Notes under the pieces: generated by a model | The model's input: the letters and a program-made list of their open reading frames with translations, nothing else | What the model was told of the DNA's origin: nothing | Database searches by the model: none | Made by a program: the position numbers and the translations under genes | Part shown: piece by piece, positions 23,704-32,774 of the stretch | Layout: each line of letters begins with the position of its first letter | How positions within the stretch are numbered: position 1 is the first letter of the stretch | Source: UBA10646 sp003456175 | GTDB taxonomy: Bacteria > Bacteroidota > Bacteroidia > Chitinophagales > Chitinophagaceae | NCBI GenBank assembly: GCA_031976225.1 | Contig: DALYLQ010000024.1 | Span: 1-36,200, forward strand | Direction: 5' to 3' | Length of the DNA: 36,200 nucleotides

Positions 23704-26700
23704 ATGCAATTATTTCATAACTATAAGGCGATAAGTAAAACACGCATTACTGTCATTAGTAAAGTGGGTATCCTATTGCTGGCACTACTTGGTTGGTTCG
23801 AGCGACCTCAAGTAATGGCACAAGCAAATATTACTTACGTAGAATATTACCTCGATCAAGATCCCGGACAGGGTAGAGGTACACCTGTAACCATTACACC
23901 TGGTGTTAATATTCAGAACATACCCATTACCATCAACGTGAATAACATTTCACGTGGGGTACATATTCTTGCAACAAGGGCAAGAACTGCTGCTGGTGTA
24001 TGGAGCTTTAGCCATTATTGGTATTTATTCAGACCATATATTGAGTTAGCACCAGAAAGTGTATCGAATATTACCAAAGTAGAGTATTTCGTTGATGCTG
24101 ATCCTGGCTTTGGTAACGCAACCAATGTACCTATTACCAACGGTACCAACTTGGTAGATCTTACATTTAACATTAATGCCAACAACCTAGCTGTAGGTCC
24201 GCATATAGTAGGTGCAAGAGCTATGAGTGCCAATGGTGCTTGGAGTAAAACCAATTTCTGGTTGTTCTACAAACCATATAACAACCTAGCTGCTGGTACT
24301 ACGCCAAACATTAGCAGGGTAGAGTATTTCTTGAATAATGATCCTGGTTTTGGTAGAGGTACAGCTTTAACGGTTACGCCAGGGGTGAATTTACAAGACC
24401 TTACGGCAAATATTCCCGTTGGTGCGTTAGCGAACGGGCCACAGCTACTCGGTATGCGTGCCTTAACAGCAAATGGTAATTGGAGCATGACCAACTATCT
24501 CATGTTCATTAAACCTTATGCCAACCTAACCACTGCTAACTCTCCTAACGTTAACCAAATAGAATACTTTTTAGATTACGATCCTGGATATGGTAATGGT
24601 ATTCAAGTGCCTGTAACACCTGGACAAAATTTTGCAGATTTAACTTTCAATGTTAACCTAACTGGTATATTACCCGGTACTCACTTTGTAGTTGCAAGGG
24701 CAAGAGATGTAAATGGCAGCTGGAGTAAAATCAACAGCTGGCAGTTTACTATTCCAGGAACAGCTCCGGTTTTAGAAAGTATTGTTAACGGTAATAACTT
24801 CTGTGCTGGTGGTGCTTTAAACGTAGGCTTCAACCTACCTGCTACCGTTAGCTTTAACAGCAATAACCTCTTTATCGCACAGATTAGTGACGCGAATGGA
24901 AGTTTTGCTGCTCCAAGAGTAATTGGTAGTTTGAGAAGTACCAGTATGAGTGGGGTGATACCATCTGTGATTCCACAAGATTTACCGCAAGGTAGCGGCT
25001 ATCGTATTCGAGTTATTTCAACGAATCAATCCATTGTTGGTGCTAACAATGCAACTTCATTGATGATTTACAGCCTACCGCCGAAGCCCGTGTATACAAC
25101 CCCATTACTTGGCGATACTACAATTTGTGCCGGTAACCCATTAACATTTAGAGCTACCAATATTGTTACGAATGCACAGTGGCTATTTAATGATCAACCT
25201 ATTACCAATGCCATTAGCAGCAGCTATACCATTAATAACGTAGCGGCAGCCAATGCGGGTACATATCGCTTGAGATTAAACAATACTACCTGTATTACAC
25301 TAGGCGACCCAATTGTTGTGAACGTTAATACCAATGTGCCACAGCAACCAAACGTTTCACCAAGTGGTAACATCGGTATTTGTTTGGGCAGTAGCCAAAC
25401 TTTAACATCATCAGTAGGCACTAACAACCAATGGTTTAGAAATGGTGAGGCCATTCCTGGTGCAACCAATAGTACTTTCAATGTAACAAGCAGCGGTACT
25501 TATACCGTTGTTGCAACGAATCCTGCAAGTGGTTGTACACTTACATCACCCAACAGTGCGGTTATTGCATTAGGTGCTCCTTTAACGGCACCGACTATAT
25601 TAGCCAATGGCCCAACTGCTATTTGTTCTAATAGCTCAGTAATGTTAACTGCTTCTAGTGCTTCAAGTTATCAGTGGACTAGAAACAACGTGAATATTAC
25701 TTCTGGTGGTAACTCGCAAAGCTTAAGTGTAACACAAGCTGGTGTATACCGTGTAGTGATTACAGGCAATAACTGTACTGCAACTTCTGATTCAGTAGTG
25801 GTTACAGTAAGCAACCCTGTAGCACCAAGCGTGCAGTTAAACACTGCTGGTGCCAGTGGTCCTGGAGGTACAACCTTTACATTTACAGCAGTACCCACCA
25901 ACGGTGGCCCTGCACCTACCTTCAATTTCTTAGTGAATGGTAATTCAGTACAGAATAGTACCTCGAACACATTTAGCAGTAACAGCTTAGTGAATGGAAG
26001 TACTGTAAGTTGTGTTATGACAAGTAATGCTACTTGTATTACACAAACAACAGCAACATCTAACAGTATTCCTGTTACTATTATTTCTAACGTGTTATTA
26101 AGTGGTCGTTTCCAGCACCCAACAAATGGAACCGTTCCAAGCATTACTGTTAGAATCAGCGGTGGTATTAACGATAGTGTTGTTACAGATGCTAATGGTA
26201 GATACAACTACAATATCTTCCAACAGCGTAATTACAGTATCACAGGCAACAAAAACAATGATGCTAATAAAACAAATGGCATTAATGTGCTCGATGTATT
26301 ACAAATGCAAGCACATATTCTTAACAGAACATTGTTGAACTCACCATATCGAATCATTGCTGCCGATGCCAATAGTGATAATTCAGTGAATATTCTTGAT
26401 GTCCTTGCGGTAAAAAGAATGATTTTAGGCTTCGACGATACATTCGCAGGTGGTAAGTTATGGTCGTTCGTAGATAGTACGTATACGTTCCCTAACCCAA
26501 CCAATCCATTCCCATATAACAGTAGTAGAAGCTTAACCAATGTAAGTGGTAACCAATCTAACATTAGTTTCTATGCTGTTAAGTTAGGCGATGTGAATTT
26601 CGATTGGGCAGCAGTACCTGGGCAAAATCGTGCTAGCAATAGCAACAAAGTGATGCAGTTGTACTACGATACTGTGGTAGCTGAACGTGGTGAAACAGTT

Positions 26701-27345
26701 CGCTTAAAATTGAAGGTTCGCAACTTTACATCACTAGTGGGTGCTCAGTTTGCAATCAGTTACGATGCTACTGTATTTGATTTCGTAGGCATTGAAAATA
26801 AGCATATCAATATCGATCATAATGCAACGAAAGCATTGCAAGGTGTGATTGGATTTGTTTGGGCCGATGCCACTAACACAGCACGCACACTTACCGATGG
26901 AACAGTCATCATGGATGTAGTACTTCGCAAAAAGCGTAGTGTAGCACAAACAGGTTTATCACTTGATGAAGTGGTTATTCCTGGCATGGCATTCAACCAA
27001 GCAAGCGAACCAGTGAAAGTAGCTATCGGATCAGGTGTAGTGCTTGATAAGCCACTACCAACCAATGCTGCTGTTTCCTTCGAACCTTTAGAAGTTAGTC
27101 CAAACCCAAGCAGAGGTTATATAAGACTTGTACTTGCTGCTAAAGAGCAGAAAAAAGTAACCGTTATTGCTACCGATGCTAAGGGTAAGCTAATTCTTCA
27201 AAAAGCTTTTGAGGTAATACCTGGTGTGAATGTATTCCAAATGAATTTGCAAGAGAAAAATGCTATCGCCGATGGTATGTACTACATCAAAGCCATAGGC
27301 TTAGAAGGTACGCCTGCAAAGTCGTTGGTTATTGCACAACAATAA
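23704..27345 (+). CDS. Large modular surface protein: repeats, Ig-like domains, dockerin, cohesin-like domain, T9SS sorting domain
   Basis: 1213 residues. Signal peptide to about residue 40 (ERPQVMAQ). Four repeats of exactly 80 residues start at N42, N122, N202 and N282 (I-T-x-V-E-Y-F-x-D-x-D-P-G pattern). A beta-sandwich with FCAGGAL and three Ig/PKD-like domains (TTICAGNPL, IGICLGSS, TAICSNSS) follow to about 700, then a beta domain. A type I dockerin has two 12-residue calcium loops, D853-A-N-K-T-N-G-I-N-V-L-D and D888-A-N-S-D-N-S-V-N-I-L-D, followed by KLGDVNFDW. A cohesin-like domain covers about 979-1116 and a T9SS type A sorting domain about 1120-1213 (VSPNPSRGYIRLVL). By family knowledge cohesins bind dockerins, so one chain carries both partners. 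No enzyme domain. Likely co-transcribed with the flanking secreted genes. Confidence 0.88.
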   Translation: MQLFHNYKAISKTRITVISKVGILLLALLGWFERPQVMAQANITYVEYYLDQDPGQGRGTPVTITPGVNIQNIPITINVNNISRGVHILATRARTAAGVWSFSHYWYLFRPYIELAPESVSNITKVEYFVDADPGFGNATNVPITNGTNLVDLTFNINANNLAVGPHIVGARAMSANGAWSKTNFWLFYKPYNNLAAGTTPNISRVEYFLNNDPGFGRGTALTVTPGVNLQDLTANIPVGALANGPQLLGMRALTANGNWSMTNYLMFIKPYANLTTANSPNVNQIEYFLDYDPGYGNGIQVPVTPGQNFADLTFNVNLTGILPGTHFVVARARDVNGSWSKINSWQFTIPGTAPVLESIVNGNNFCAGGALNVGFNLPATVSFNSNNLFIAQISDANGSFAAPRVIGSLRSTSMSGVIPSVIPQDLPQGSGYRIRVISTNQSIVGANNATSLMIYSLPPKPVYTTPLLGDTTICAGNPLTFRATNIVTNAQWLFNDQPITNAISSSYTINNVAAANAGTYRLRLNNTTCITLGDPIVVNVNTNVPQQPNVSPSGNIGICLGSSQTLTSSVGTNNQWFRNGEAIPGATNSTFNVTSSGTYTVVATNPASGCTLTSPNSAVIALGAPLTAPTILANGPTAICSNSSVMLTASSASSYQWTRNNVNITSGGNSQSLSVTQAGVYRVVITGNNCTATSDSVVVTVSNPVAPSVQLNTAGASGPGGTTFTFTAVPTNGGPAPTFNFLVNGNSVQNSTSNTFSSNSLVNGSTVSCVMTSNATCITQTTATSNSIPVTIISNVLLSGRFQHPTNGTVPSITVRISGGINDSVVTDANGRYNYNIFQQRNYSITGNKNNDANKTNGINVLDVLQMQAHILNRTLLNSPYRIIAADANSDNSVNILDVLAVKRMILGFDDTFAGGKLWSFVDSTYTFPNPTNPFPYNSSRSLTNVSGNQSNISFYAVKLGDVNFDWAAVPGQNRASNSNKVMQLYYDTVVAERGETVRLKLKVRNFTSLVGAQFAISYDATVFDFVGIENKHINIDHNATKALQGVIGFVWADATNTARTLTDGTVIMDVVLRKKRSVAQTGLSLDEVVIPGMAFNQASEPVKVAIGSGVVLDKPLPTNAAVSFEPLEVSPNPSRGYIRLVLAAKEQKKVTVIATDAKGKLILQKAFEVIPGVNVFQMNLQEKNAIADGMYYIKAIGLEGTPAKSLVIAQQ
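23827..24786 (+). repeat. Four in-frame coding repeats of 240 nt (80 aa)
   Basis: Units start at 23827, 24067, 24307 and 24547 with no length change. Each has a V-E-Y-(Y/F)-x-x-x-D-P-G opening, a T-P-G-x-N centre, a G-x-H/Q-x-x-x-x-R-A segment and a W-S-x-x-N/H-x-W/L end. Identity is at protein level and the DNA has diverged, so they are old duplications. Confidence 0.85.
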
Positions 27346-27353
27346 TTTTCAAG

Positions 27354-27380
27354 TGAGGCACAGTATATCACTGTGCCTCA
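27354..27380 (+). terminator. Intergenic hairpin (attenuator or mRNA-processing stem)
   Basis: Perfect 11-bp arms TGAGGCACAGT (27354-27364) and ACTGTGCCTCA (27370-27380), 5-nt loop, between the large modular protein and the triple-cohesin gene. There is no T run after it, so it may stabilise or partly stop the transcript rather than end it fully. Confidence 0.6.
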
Positions 27381-27402
27381 TCTATACAACAAATAATAGA
27401 AC

Positions 27403-29226
27403 ATGCACTTCAAAAAACATATGCTACCAAAACTGCAACTATTACTGTTGCTGTTAGCATGTAGTTTTATGGGTAAGGCACAAACACCAAGATTTATTAT
27501 TGGTACTGCCGATAATTTGAATGCTGCTACTATTGCTATTCCTGTAACTGTGCAAAATTTCAACCAAATTGTTGCCATTCAAGGAACAATTAGTTGGGAT
27601 AACAGTAAACTAAATTTTAGCAGTATTACCAATGCCGCTGCTCAACTTACTGGCTTACAGGTGAATGCAAGTACAGCAGGTGGCGACGGGCGACTCAGTT
27701 ACGTTTGGGTCGATAATAATCTTAATCCACAATCGTTACCTAACAATACAGTATTATTCACCATTAACTTCAATGTGGTGAGTGGTGCTTTTGGTAATAC
27801 CAATATTAGTTTCGGAAGTATACCAACACAGCTACTAGTAGCAGGCGCTAATGGAAGTTCCATCAGTAATGTTACCTATACTAATGGATATGTTGGTTTT
27901 GTTGGTTTGCCAGCAGCTCCGCAACTTATCATTGGTACTGTAGCACAGAACAATCAGGCCACAGTAACAGTGCCAGTTACAACACGCAATTTTACACAGT
28001 ACATTGGTTTTCAAGGCAGTATTAATTGGGATACTACAAAAGTGCGTTTCGCTGGTTTAAATAATATTCATCCCACATTGCAAGGCTTAGATTTTCAGCG
28101 ATACAATAGTACCTCAAATGCAACAGGAGGTATTAGCTTCTTATGGCTGAACGATACTTTGCAACCGCAAAATATCACAGATAACTCCGTATTGTTTAAC
28201 TTGGTGTATAACGTGGTAAATGGTGCTACAGGCAACGCAACACTGTCATTTAGCAACGAGCCTACAACATTGTTACTAACCACTGCGCAAGGTACAGCTG
28301 CAAGTAATATCACTACGCAAAATGGCACAATCGCTTTACAAGGTGGTACATTACCGCCAACTTTTACCATTGCCTCTCGTTCACATGTGAGTGATTCTAC
28401 AGTAGCCCTTACGGTAAAAGTGAATAATTTTTCACAATTACTTGCCATGCAGGGTAGCATACAGTGGGATAACACCAAAATGCAGCTTATTAATGTTACT
28501 CAGGTACATAGTACTATTAGCAATACATTATTTAATGGTGCTGTGAATGGTACTATTGGAACTTTAAGTTACTTATGGACCGATGATAACCTTACTGCAC
28601 AAACCATCGCCAACAACCAAACTGTATTCATTTTAAACTTCAGAGTTACCCCAGCTTCAAGCGGATTAACCTTTGTGTCTTTCAACAACAATCCAACAAG
28701 TTTGGTAGTTAGCAATGCAAGTGGCGATGTTGTTCCGAACGTGGTGTACAATAATGGTATTGTGACTTTTTCAGCACCAATGTGTTTAAATGGAACAACT
28801 ACCATTACATCAGATATTCAAGGCGCAACTTATCAATGGCAACGCGATACTGGAACAGGTTTTGTGAACATAACAAATGGTAGTGCTTTTACAGGGGTTA
28901 ATACACCTACACTCACTTTATTAAATGTACCATCTACTTCTGGCGGCCTCGTATATCGTTGCTTAGTAAATGGTAACTATAGTACACCGTACGAAATTGT
29001 ATTTACCAATTATTGGATTGGCGGTACAAGTACAGCATGGGAAGTACCCACTAACTGGAGTTGTGGTGTAATACCCGACAGAAATACAGAAGTGGTGCTC
29101 TCTCCAAGGGGTGGCAATAATCCTGTTATTAATACCAATGTTATAGTTAAAAAAATATTGATACTTCCTGGTATTAACCTAACAGTGCTTCCCGGCATGT
29201 TAGTAACCATACTCGGACAACCATAA
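27403..29226 (+). CDS. Secreted protein with three cohesin-like domains
   Basis: 607 residues. Signal peptide to about residue 27 (SFMGKAQ). Three tandem domains of about 145 residues start near 28, 173 and 318. Each has an opening FxIGT/IA, a strand pair Q-G-(T/S)-I-x-W-D-x-(S/T)-K, an L/F-x-(Y/F)-(V/L)-W-x-(D/N)-D/N-x-L motif and V-L-F-x-(I/L)-x-(F/Y)-x-V, the pattern of cohesin (PF00963-like) domains in Bacteroidetes. After about 460 come an Ig-like segment (YQWQRDTGTG) and a short domain YWIGGTSTAWEVPTNWSCGVIP, often found near the C-terminus of T9SS proteins. No complete T9SS sorting domain is visible. Dockerin-bearing neighbours are obvious candidate partners. No enzyme domain. Confidence 0.82.
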   Translation: MHFKKHMLPKLQLLLLLLACSFMGKAQTPRFIIGTADNLNAATIAIPVTVQNFNQIVAIQGTISWDNSKLNFSSITNAAAQLTGLQVNASTAGGDGRLSYVWVDNNLNPQSLPNNTVLFTINFNVVSGAFGNTNISFGSIPTQLLVAGANGSSISNVTYTNGYVGFVGLPAAPQLIIGTVAQNNQATVTVPVTTRNFTQYIGFQGSINWDTTKVRFAGLNNIHPTLQGLDFQRYNSTSNATGGISFLWLNDTLQPQNITDNSVLFNLVYNVVNGATGNATLSFSNEPTTLLLTTAQGTAASNITTQNGTIALQGGTLPPTFTIASRSHVSDSTVALTVKVNNFSQLLAMQGSIQWDNTKMQLINVTQVHSTISNTLFNGAVNGTIGTLSYLWTDDNLTAQTIANNQTVFILNFRVTPASSGLTFVSFNNNPTSLVVSNASGDVVPNVVYNNGIVTFSAPMCLNGTTTITSDIQGATYQWQRDTGTGFVNITNGSAFTGVNTPTLTLLNVPSTSGGLVYRCLVNGNYSTPYEIVFTNYWIGGTSTAWEVPTNWSCGVIPDRNTEVVLSPRGGNNPVINTNVIVKKILILPGINLTVLPGMLVTILGQP

Positions 29227-29235
29227 ATCAACATT

Positions 29236-30849
29236 ATGAAGCAACATATTTTATTCACAGGCTTGTTATTAGCTGCTACTACATTTACCGTAAGGGCACA
29301 ATTGGTGATACAAGGTGGTACACTCAACATAGAAGCCAACGCTACGGTGCAAGTACAAGGCGGCATACAATCGAGTGCCAATATCATAGGTACTGGTAAG
29401 GTAGTACTAATAGGCGATGCTCCGCAGGCTATAGATATGAACGGCTTTACCATTCCTAACCTTGAGTTGAATAGTACAGTGCCAGCCTTTCTTGCAAGTA
29501 ATTGTGTAATAGGCAATAACTTATCGTTTACGCAAGGTCGCATTCAACTGAGTGATTATCATTTATCCCTTACGGCAAATGCTAACGTAGTAGGGGCTGG
29601 CGCAGGCAAGTTTATTGAAACTAATGGGCTTGGTGAGTTACGCCGTTTGGTAAATGGTAATGGTACTTTTGCATTACCAGTAGGTGTTAATGGCGAGTTG
29701 ATGCCACTAAACATTACTGTTAGTGGTGCAACAACTGGCACGGGTGCGTATGTAGGTACGCGGTTAGTTGGTAGTGCACATCCGAACAGGCATATTCGCA
29801 TTAGCGATTATTTGAATGCTTATTGGTTGCCTTCTATGAGTGCTGTTAATGGCGGTACTATTACTGCCACAGCCACTTATAACGAAGCTGCTACAGGCTT
29901 AACAGGAACAGAAACGGCACTAGCTCCCATTGTTAGATCAGGTTCTAGTTGGTCGTTAAATAGCGGTGCTATTAATACAACAAATAATACTGTTAGCTTT
30001 AATAATATTGCTACAGGTCAGCAATTATATGCTATGAACAAATTTGTTCTAGCAAGTGGTAGGGCATTCTTGCAAGGTGCTTACAATGCAACTACAGGCA
30101 AAATGAATGATAACCTGCGTACGCCAAGCAATCTAATTCCGCTTGCAGATCCTTATCGTGCAGCTCCGTACAATACCGCTTTTGTACATAACAATAACAG
30201 CGATGCCGAAACGGCTGCAAGTACTGTATTTAGCACCCAAACCAACGATGATAACAATATAGTAGATTGGGTATTTTTAGAGTTGCGTAACAGTAGCAAC
30301 CAGTTGCAACAAACGCGTAGTGCATTGTTACAAAAAGATGGGGATATTGTAGATGTTGACGGTGTAAGCCCAGTATTATTTAAGAATATAGATGCTGGTA
30401 GTTATATACTCACTGTGCGTCACCGCAATCACCTTGGTATGGGGGCCGATGCTGCAACCTATACTAAAACGCTAAACTTAAATACACCCGATCCTGATAA
30501 TGTATTCAACTTTGCTCAGGCAAGCGATGCACAATTGTTTGGTACAGCAGCAGCCTTTGCCACAGGAACACATCCAACACTTACTACCGTTAATTTAATG
30601 TGGGCAGGTAATGCCAATTCTAATGGTAACGTGCGTTACTCTGGTCTTCAAAACGATAAAGATTTCATACTTGTTACCACACTTAACAACACGCCAACGC
30701 AGCTATTATCAAACGTGTATCATCAGGCCGATGTTAACATGAACCGTAACGTTCGTTATGCCGGCTTACAGAACGATAAAGATTTCTTACTCATTACTGT
30801 GTTAAGCAATATTGCTACCACTATTCGTACACAAGCTATTCCCAATTAA
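29236..30849 (+). CDS. Secreted protein with duplicated EF-hand/dockerin-like tail
   Basis: 537 residues starting 10 nt after the triple-cohesin gene. The signal peptide ends ATTFTVRAQ, encoded by a copy of the dispersed word. The N-terminal part is beta-rich (LNIEANATVQVQGGIQ; NNLSFTQGRIQLSDYHLSLTAN). The C-terminal part has two near-identical units about 40 residues apart: GNANSNGNVRYSGLQNDKDF (from G458) and DVNMNRNVRYAGLQNDKDF (from D499). These fit the D-x-N-x-D-G-x-V-x-Y-x-G-x-x-N-D calcium-loop family of Bacteroidetes secreted proteins, but several ligand positions are Asn, or Arg in place of Gly. It may act as a dockerin partner of the cohesin-like domains upstream; this is inference. 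No T9SS sorting domain is seen. Confidence 0.78.
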   Translation: MKQHILFTGLLLAATTFTVRAQLVIQGGTLNIEANATVQVQGGIQSSANIIGTGKVVLIGDAPQAIDMNGFTIPNLELNSTVPAFLASNCVIGNNLSFTQGRIQLSDYHLSLTANANVVGAGAGKFIETNGLGELRRLVNGNGTFALPVGVNGELMPLNITVSGATTGTGAYVGTRLVGSAHPNRHIRISDYLNAYWLPSMSAVNGGTITATATYNEAATGLTGTETALAPIVRSGSSWSLNSGAINTTNNTVSFNNIATGQQLYAMNKFVLASGRAFLQGAYNATTGKMNDNLRTPSNLIPLADPYRAAPYNTAFVHNNNSDAETAASTVFSTQTNDDNNIVDWVFLELRNSSNQLQQTRSALLQKDGDIVDVDGVSPVLFKNIDAGSYILTVRHRNHLGMGADAATYTKTLNLNTPDPDNVFNFAQASDAQLFGTAAAFATGTHPTLTTVNLMWAGNANSNGNVRYSGLQNDKDFILVTTLNNTPTQLLSNVYHQADVNMNRNVRYAGLQNDKDFLLITVLSNIATTIRTQAIPN

Positions 30850-30874
30850 TCAATTATCATAAAAATCAACAAAC

Positions 30875-32020
30875 ATGAGGTCAATTGCTACATTTATTTT
30901 GTTCTTTTTCGTGGCATGTTTTAGCTTACAAGCACAGCCTTTAATGCAGGCAAGCTTGGGGGCAGGTTCTGCACCTAACCGTGTAAAAATTTATATCAGA
31001 GGTGCTGCCACACAAACACCTGCTGTAATTTCAACCTTACAGTTCAATATTGGTATTCCAACTTCGGTGACGCCAAAGCCAACCATGACGGTTGTTTCTA
31101 CCACATTTGCAGGTGTAACTTGGGGTGTAACAGAAGCTACCGAAGGTGGTTACTACAATTATCAAATCGTAACCGCTGCATCACCGTTACAACCTAACAT
31201 TGTTGCTAACACAGAATTAGAAGTGTTAGAAGTTGCATTTACAGGTGGTCCCCTTACGGCAAATAACGTATCGCTTGTAACCTTGCCCGATGGTGGGTTA
31301 GGTGCATCTAACGGTTTATCACTGTTCTTATGTACAGGCACTACACGTTCTGTGGGTAACAACCTTTACTATACAAGAACAGGTACTACGGTGAACAACC
31401 AATTTAGCTACGATGAAAATGGCGTTAACACTGGTACAACAACTTCTACTGCAACTGTAAGTGGTATAATTCTTCCAGTTACTTGGTTAGATTTTACTGC
31501 TGTTAAAAAAGGTAATCAAGCCCAACTCGATTGGTCTGTTGCTAACAATAGCAATAACGATCGTTTTGAAGTACAAGTAAGCACCAACAGCAACAACTTT
31601 GAAACTATTGGTACCGTTGCTAACAGAACAAATACGAAATACAGTTTCATCCACAACAACATCGAGAAGTATGCAGCGCCTGTTTTATATTACCGTATTA
31701 AGCAGGTAGATAAAGATGGTTCTGTAAGTTTTAGTCCTGTAAAGCAAATTCGCATCAGCGATAAAACAGCTATGTTTAGCTTGTTAGATAATATTGGTGC
31801 TAGCACTTTGTTACAGTTGCGTATTAATGCTACCAATAACGGTAAGGCCGTTGCTACAGTGTACAATATGAACGGACAGGCCGTTAAAACAGTTGATGTG
31901 CAGTGGGGTACTGGTACTACGCAAAAGCAAATTCAGCTACCAGCCTTAGCTGCTGGCAACTACATGCTACATGTAAATACCGATGATGGTATCGTTCGCT
32001 TACCATTTACAAGAATGTAA
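30875..32020 (+). CDS. T9SS-sorted surface protein
   Basis: 381 residues. Signal peptide MRSIATFILFFFVACFSLQAQ. The N-terminal about 180 residues form a beta domain (VKIYIRGAATQTPAVISTLQFNI...) that may be cohesin-like, as it has the same order of strands; this is weak. An FN3-like domain follows (LPVTWLDFTAVKKGNQAQLDW, RFEVQVSTNSNNFETIGTV, YYRIKQVDKDG), then a C-terminal T9SS type A sorting domain (VYNMNGQAVKTVDV, LAAGNYMLHVN). Last gene of the secreted block, 25 nt after its neighbour, and followed by an intrinsic terminator. Confidence 0.85.
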   Translation: MRSIATFILFFFVACFSLQAQPLMQASLGAGSAPNRVKIYIRGAATQTPAVISTLQFNIGIPTSVTPKPTMTVVSTTFAGVTWGVTEATEGGYYNYQIVTAASPLQPNIVANTELEVLEVAFTGGPLTANNVSLVTLPDGGLGASNGLSLFLCTGTTRSVGNNLYYTRTGTTVNNQFSYDENGVNTGTTTSTATVSGIILPVTWLDFTAVKKGNQAQLDWSVANNSNNDRFEVQVSTNSNNFETIGTVANRTNTKYSFIHNNIEKYAAPVLYYRIKQVDKDGSVSFSPVKQIRISDKTAMFSLLDNIGASTLLQLRINATNNGKAVATVYNMNGQAVKTVDVQWGTGTTQKQIQLPALAAGNYMLHVNTDDGIVRLPFTRM

Positions 32021-32047
32021 TCATATCGATTCAATTGTATTTCTAAC

Positions 32048-32073
32048 GGGTAGCCCATGTGGGCTACCCATTT
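32048..32073 (+). terminator. Intrinsic terminator closing the secreted block
   Basis: 10-bp GC-rich arms GGGTAGCCCA (32048-32057) and TGGGCTACCC (32060-32069), followed by ATTTTC, 28 nt after the last stop of the block. Confidence 0.85.
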
Positions 32074-32095
32074 TCATTTGATACACATACTATTT

Positions 32096-32123
32096 TTGAA
32101 AACAGTCAATCTGTATACCTTTG
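32096..32123 (+). promoter_or_regulatory. Bacteroidetes promoter of the DUF3347 lipoprotein gene
   Basis: -33 TTTG (TTG at 32096-32098), 17-nt spacer, -7 TACCTTTG (32116-32123): a full match to TTG-N17-TAnnTTTG, 17 nt before the ATG. Confidence 0.8.
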
Positions 32124-32140
32124 TACAAACACAATAACAC

Positions 32141-32743
32141 ATGAAAAAACTTTTTTCGATTGCTTTGATAGCTACTACGCTTTTGAGTTGTGGTAGTAGC
32201 GATGAACAAAAGCAACCAGCTGCTAACGATGCACCTTTAGCACAAAGCGCCAATAGCGATGCTTTCAACCAACAATTTGAAACCTTACTCACCAGTTATT
32301 ACAGCCTTAGCGAAGCCTTAGTGAATTGGGATAGTACTAAAGCTAATACCCAAGCTGCAGCACTTGTACAAGCTGCCGATGGTATTGCCTACGCAGAACT
32401 GAAAGCTGATTCTATGATTGTGAATACCGCAAAAAGTTTAGGCTCAACAGTAGCTGCCGAGGCGAAAGCAATTGCAGCAGAAAGTGGCTTAGAAAATAAG
32501 CGTCGTTCTTTTTATACGCTTAGCGAAAATTTATACAACCTCATTCGTACTGTTCGATACGATAAAGCTGTTGTTTATCACATGAACTGTCCGATGGCCT
32601 TTAACGACGAAGAAGAGGCTTTTTGGATCAGCAAAACTGCCGATGTTGTGAATCCTTATTTGGGTACGTTACATCCGCGTTATAAAGCAACTATGCTTAA
32701 CTGCGGTAATGTTGCCGATAGTATTGATTTTAGAGCTAAATAA
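32141..32743 (+). CDS. DUF3347-type lipoprotein
   Basis: 200 residues. A lipobox LLSCGSS (Cys at residue 18) marks a lipoprotein signal peptide. The mature part has DUF3347 features: F-x-x-L-L-x-x-Y-Y-x-L-x-E-A-L-V-N-W-D, and a C-terminal YHMNCPMA ... FWISKTADVVNPYLG ... MLNCGNVADSI. The CPMA and MLxCG cysteines and methionines resemble metal-handling (copper or heavy-metal) periplasmic proteins of this family, as in CusB-associated proteins; binding is inferred. Between the NPY-G and MLxCG parts there is an extra segment (TLHPRYKAT) that shorter relatives as I recall them do not have. Single-gene unit with its own promoter and terminator. Confidence 0.83.
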   Translation: MKKLFSIALIATTLLSCGSSDEQKQPAANDAPLAQSANSDAFNQQFETLLTSYYSLSEALVNWDSTKANTQAAALVQAADGIAYAELKADSMIVNTAKSLGSTVAAEAKAIAAESGLENKRRSFYTLSENLYNLIRTVRYDKAVVYHMNCPMAFNDEEEAFWISKTADVVNPYLGTLHPRYKATMLNCGNVADSIDFRAK

Positions 32744-32774
32744 GCAAAACATAAAGCATACCTTACGGTAAATG

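Noticed and set aside
23827..24786. Possible DNA tandem repeat or CRISPR-like array
   Set aside because: Units are 240 nt, coding and diverged at DNA level; it is a protein repeat, not an array with spacers.
25671..26207. Long antisense open frame (178 codons) opposite the modular surface protein
   Set aside because: A mirror frame of a Thr/Asn/Ser-rich gene; hydrophobic composition without a domain or start signal. The sense gene has clear domains.
29010..29543. Antisense open frame of 177 codons across two secreted genes
   Set aside because: It spans the end of one well-supported gene and the start of another and has no independent support.
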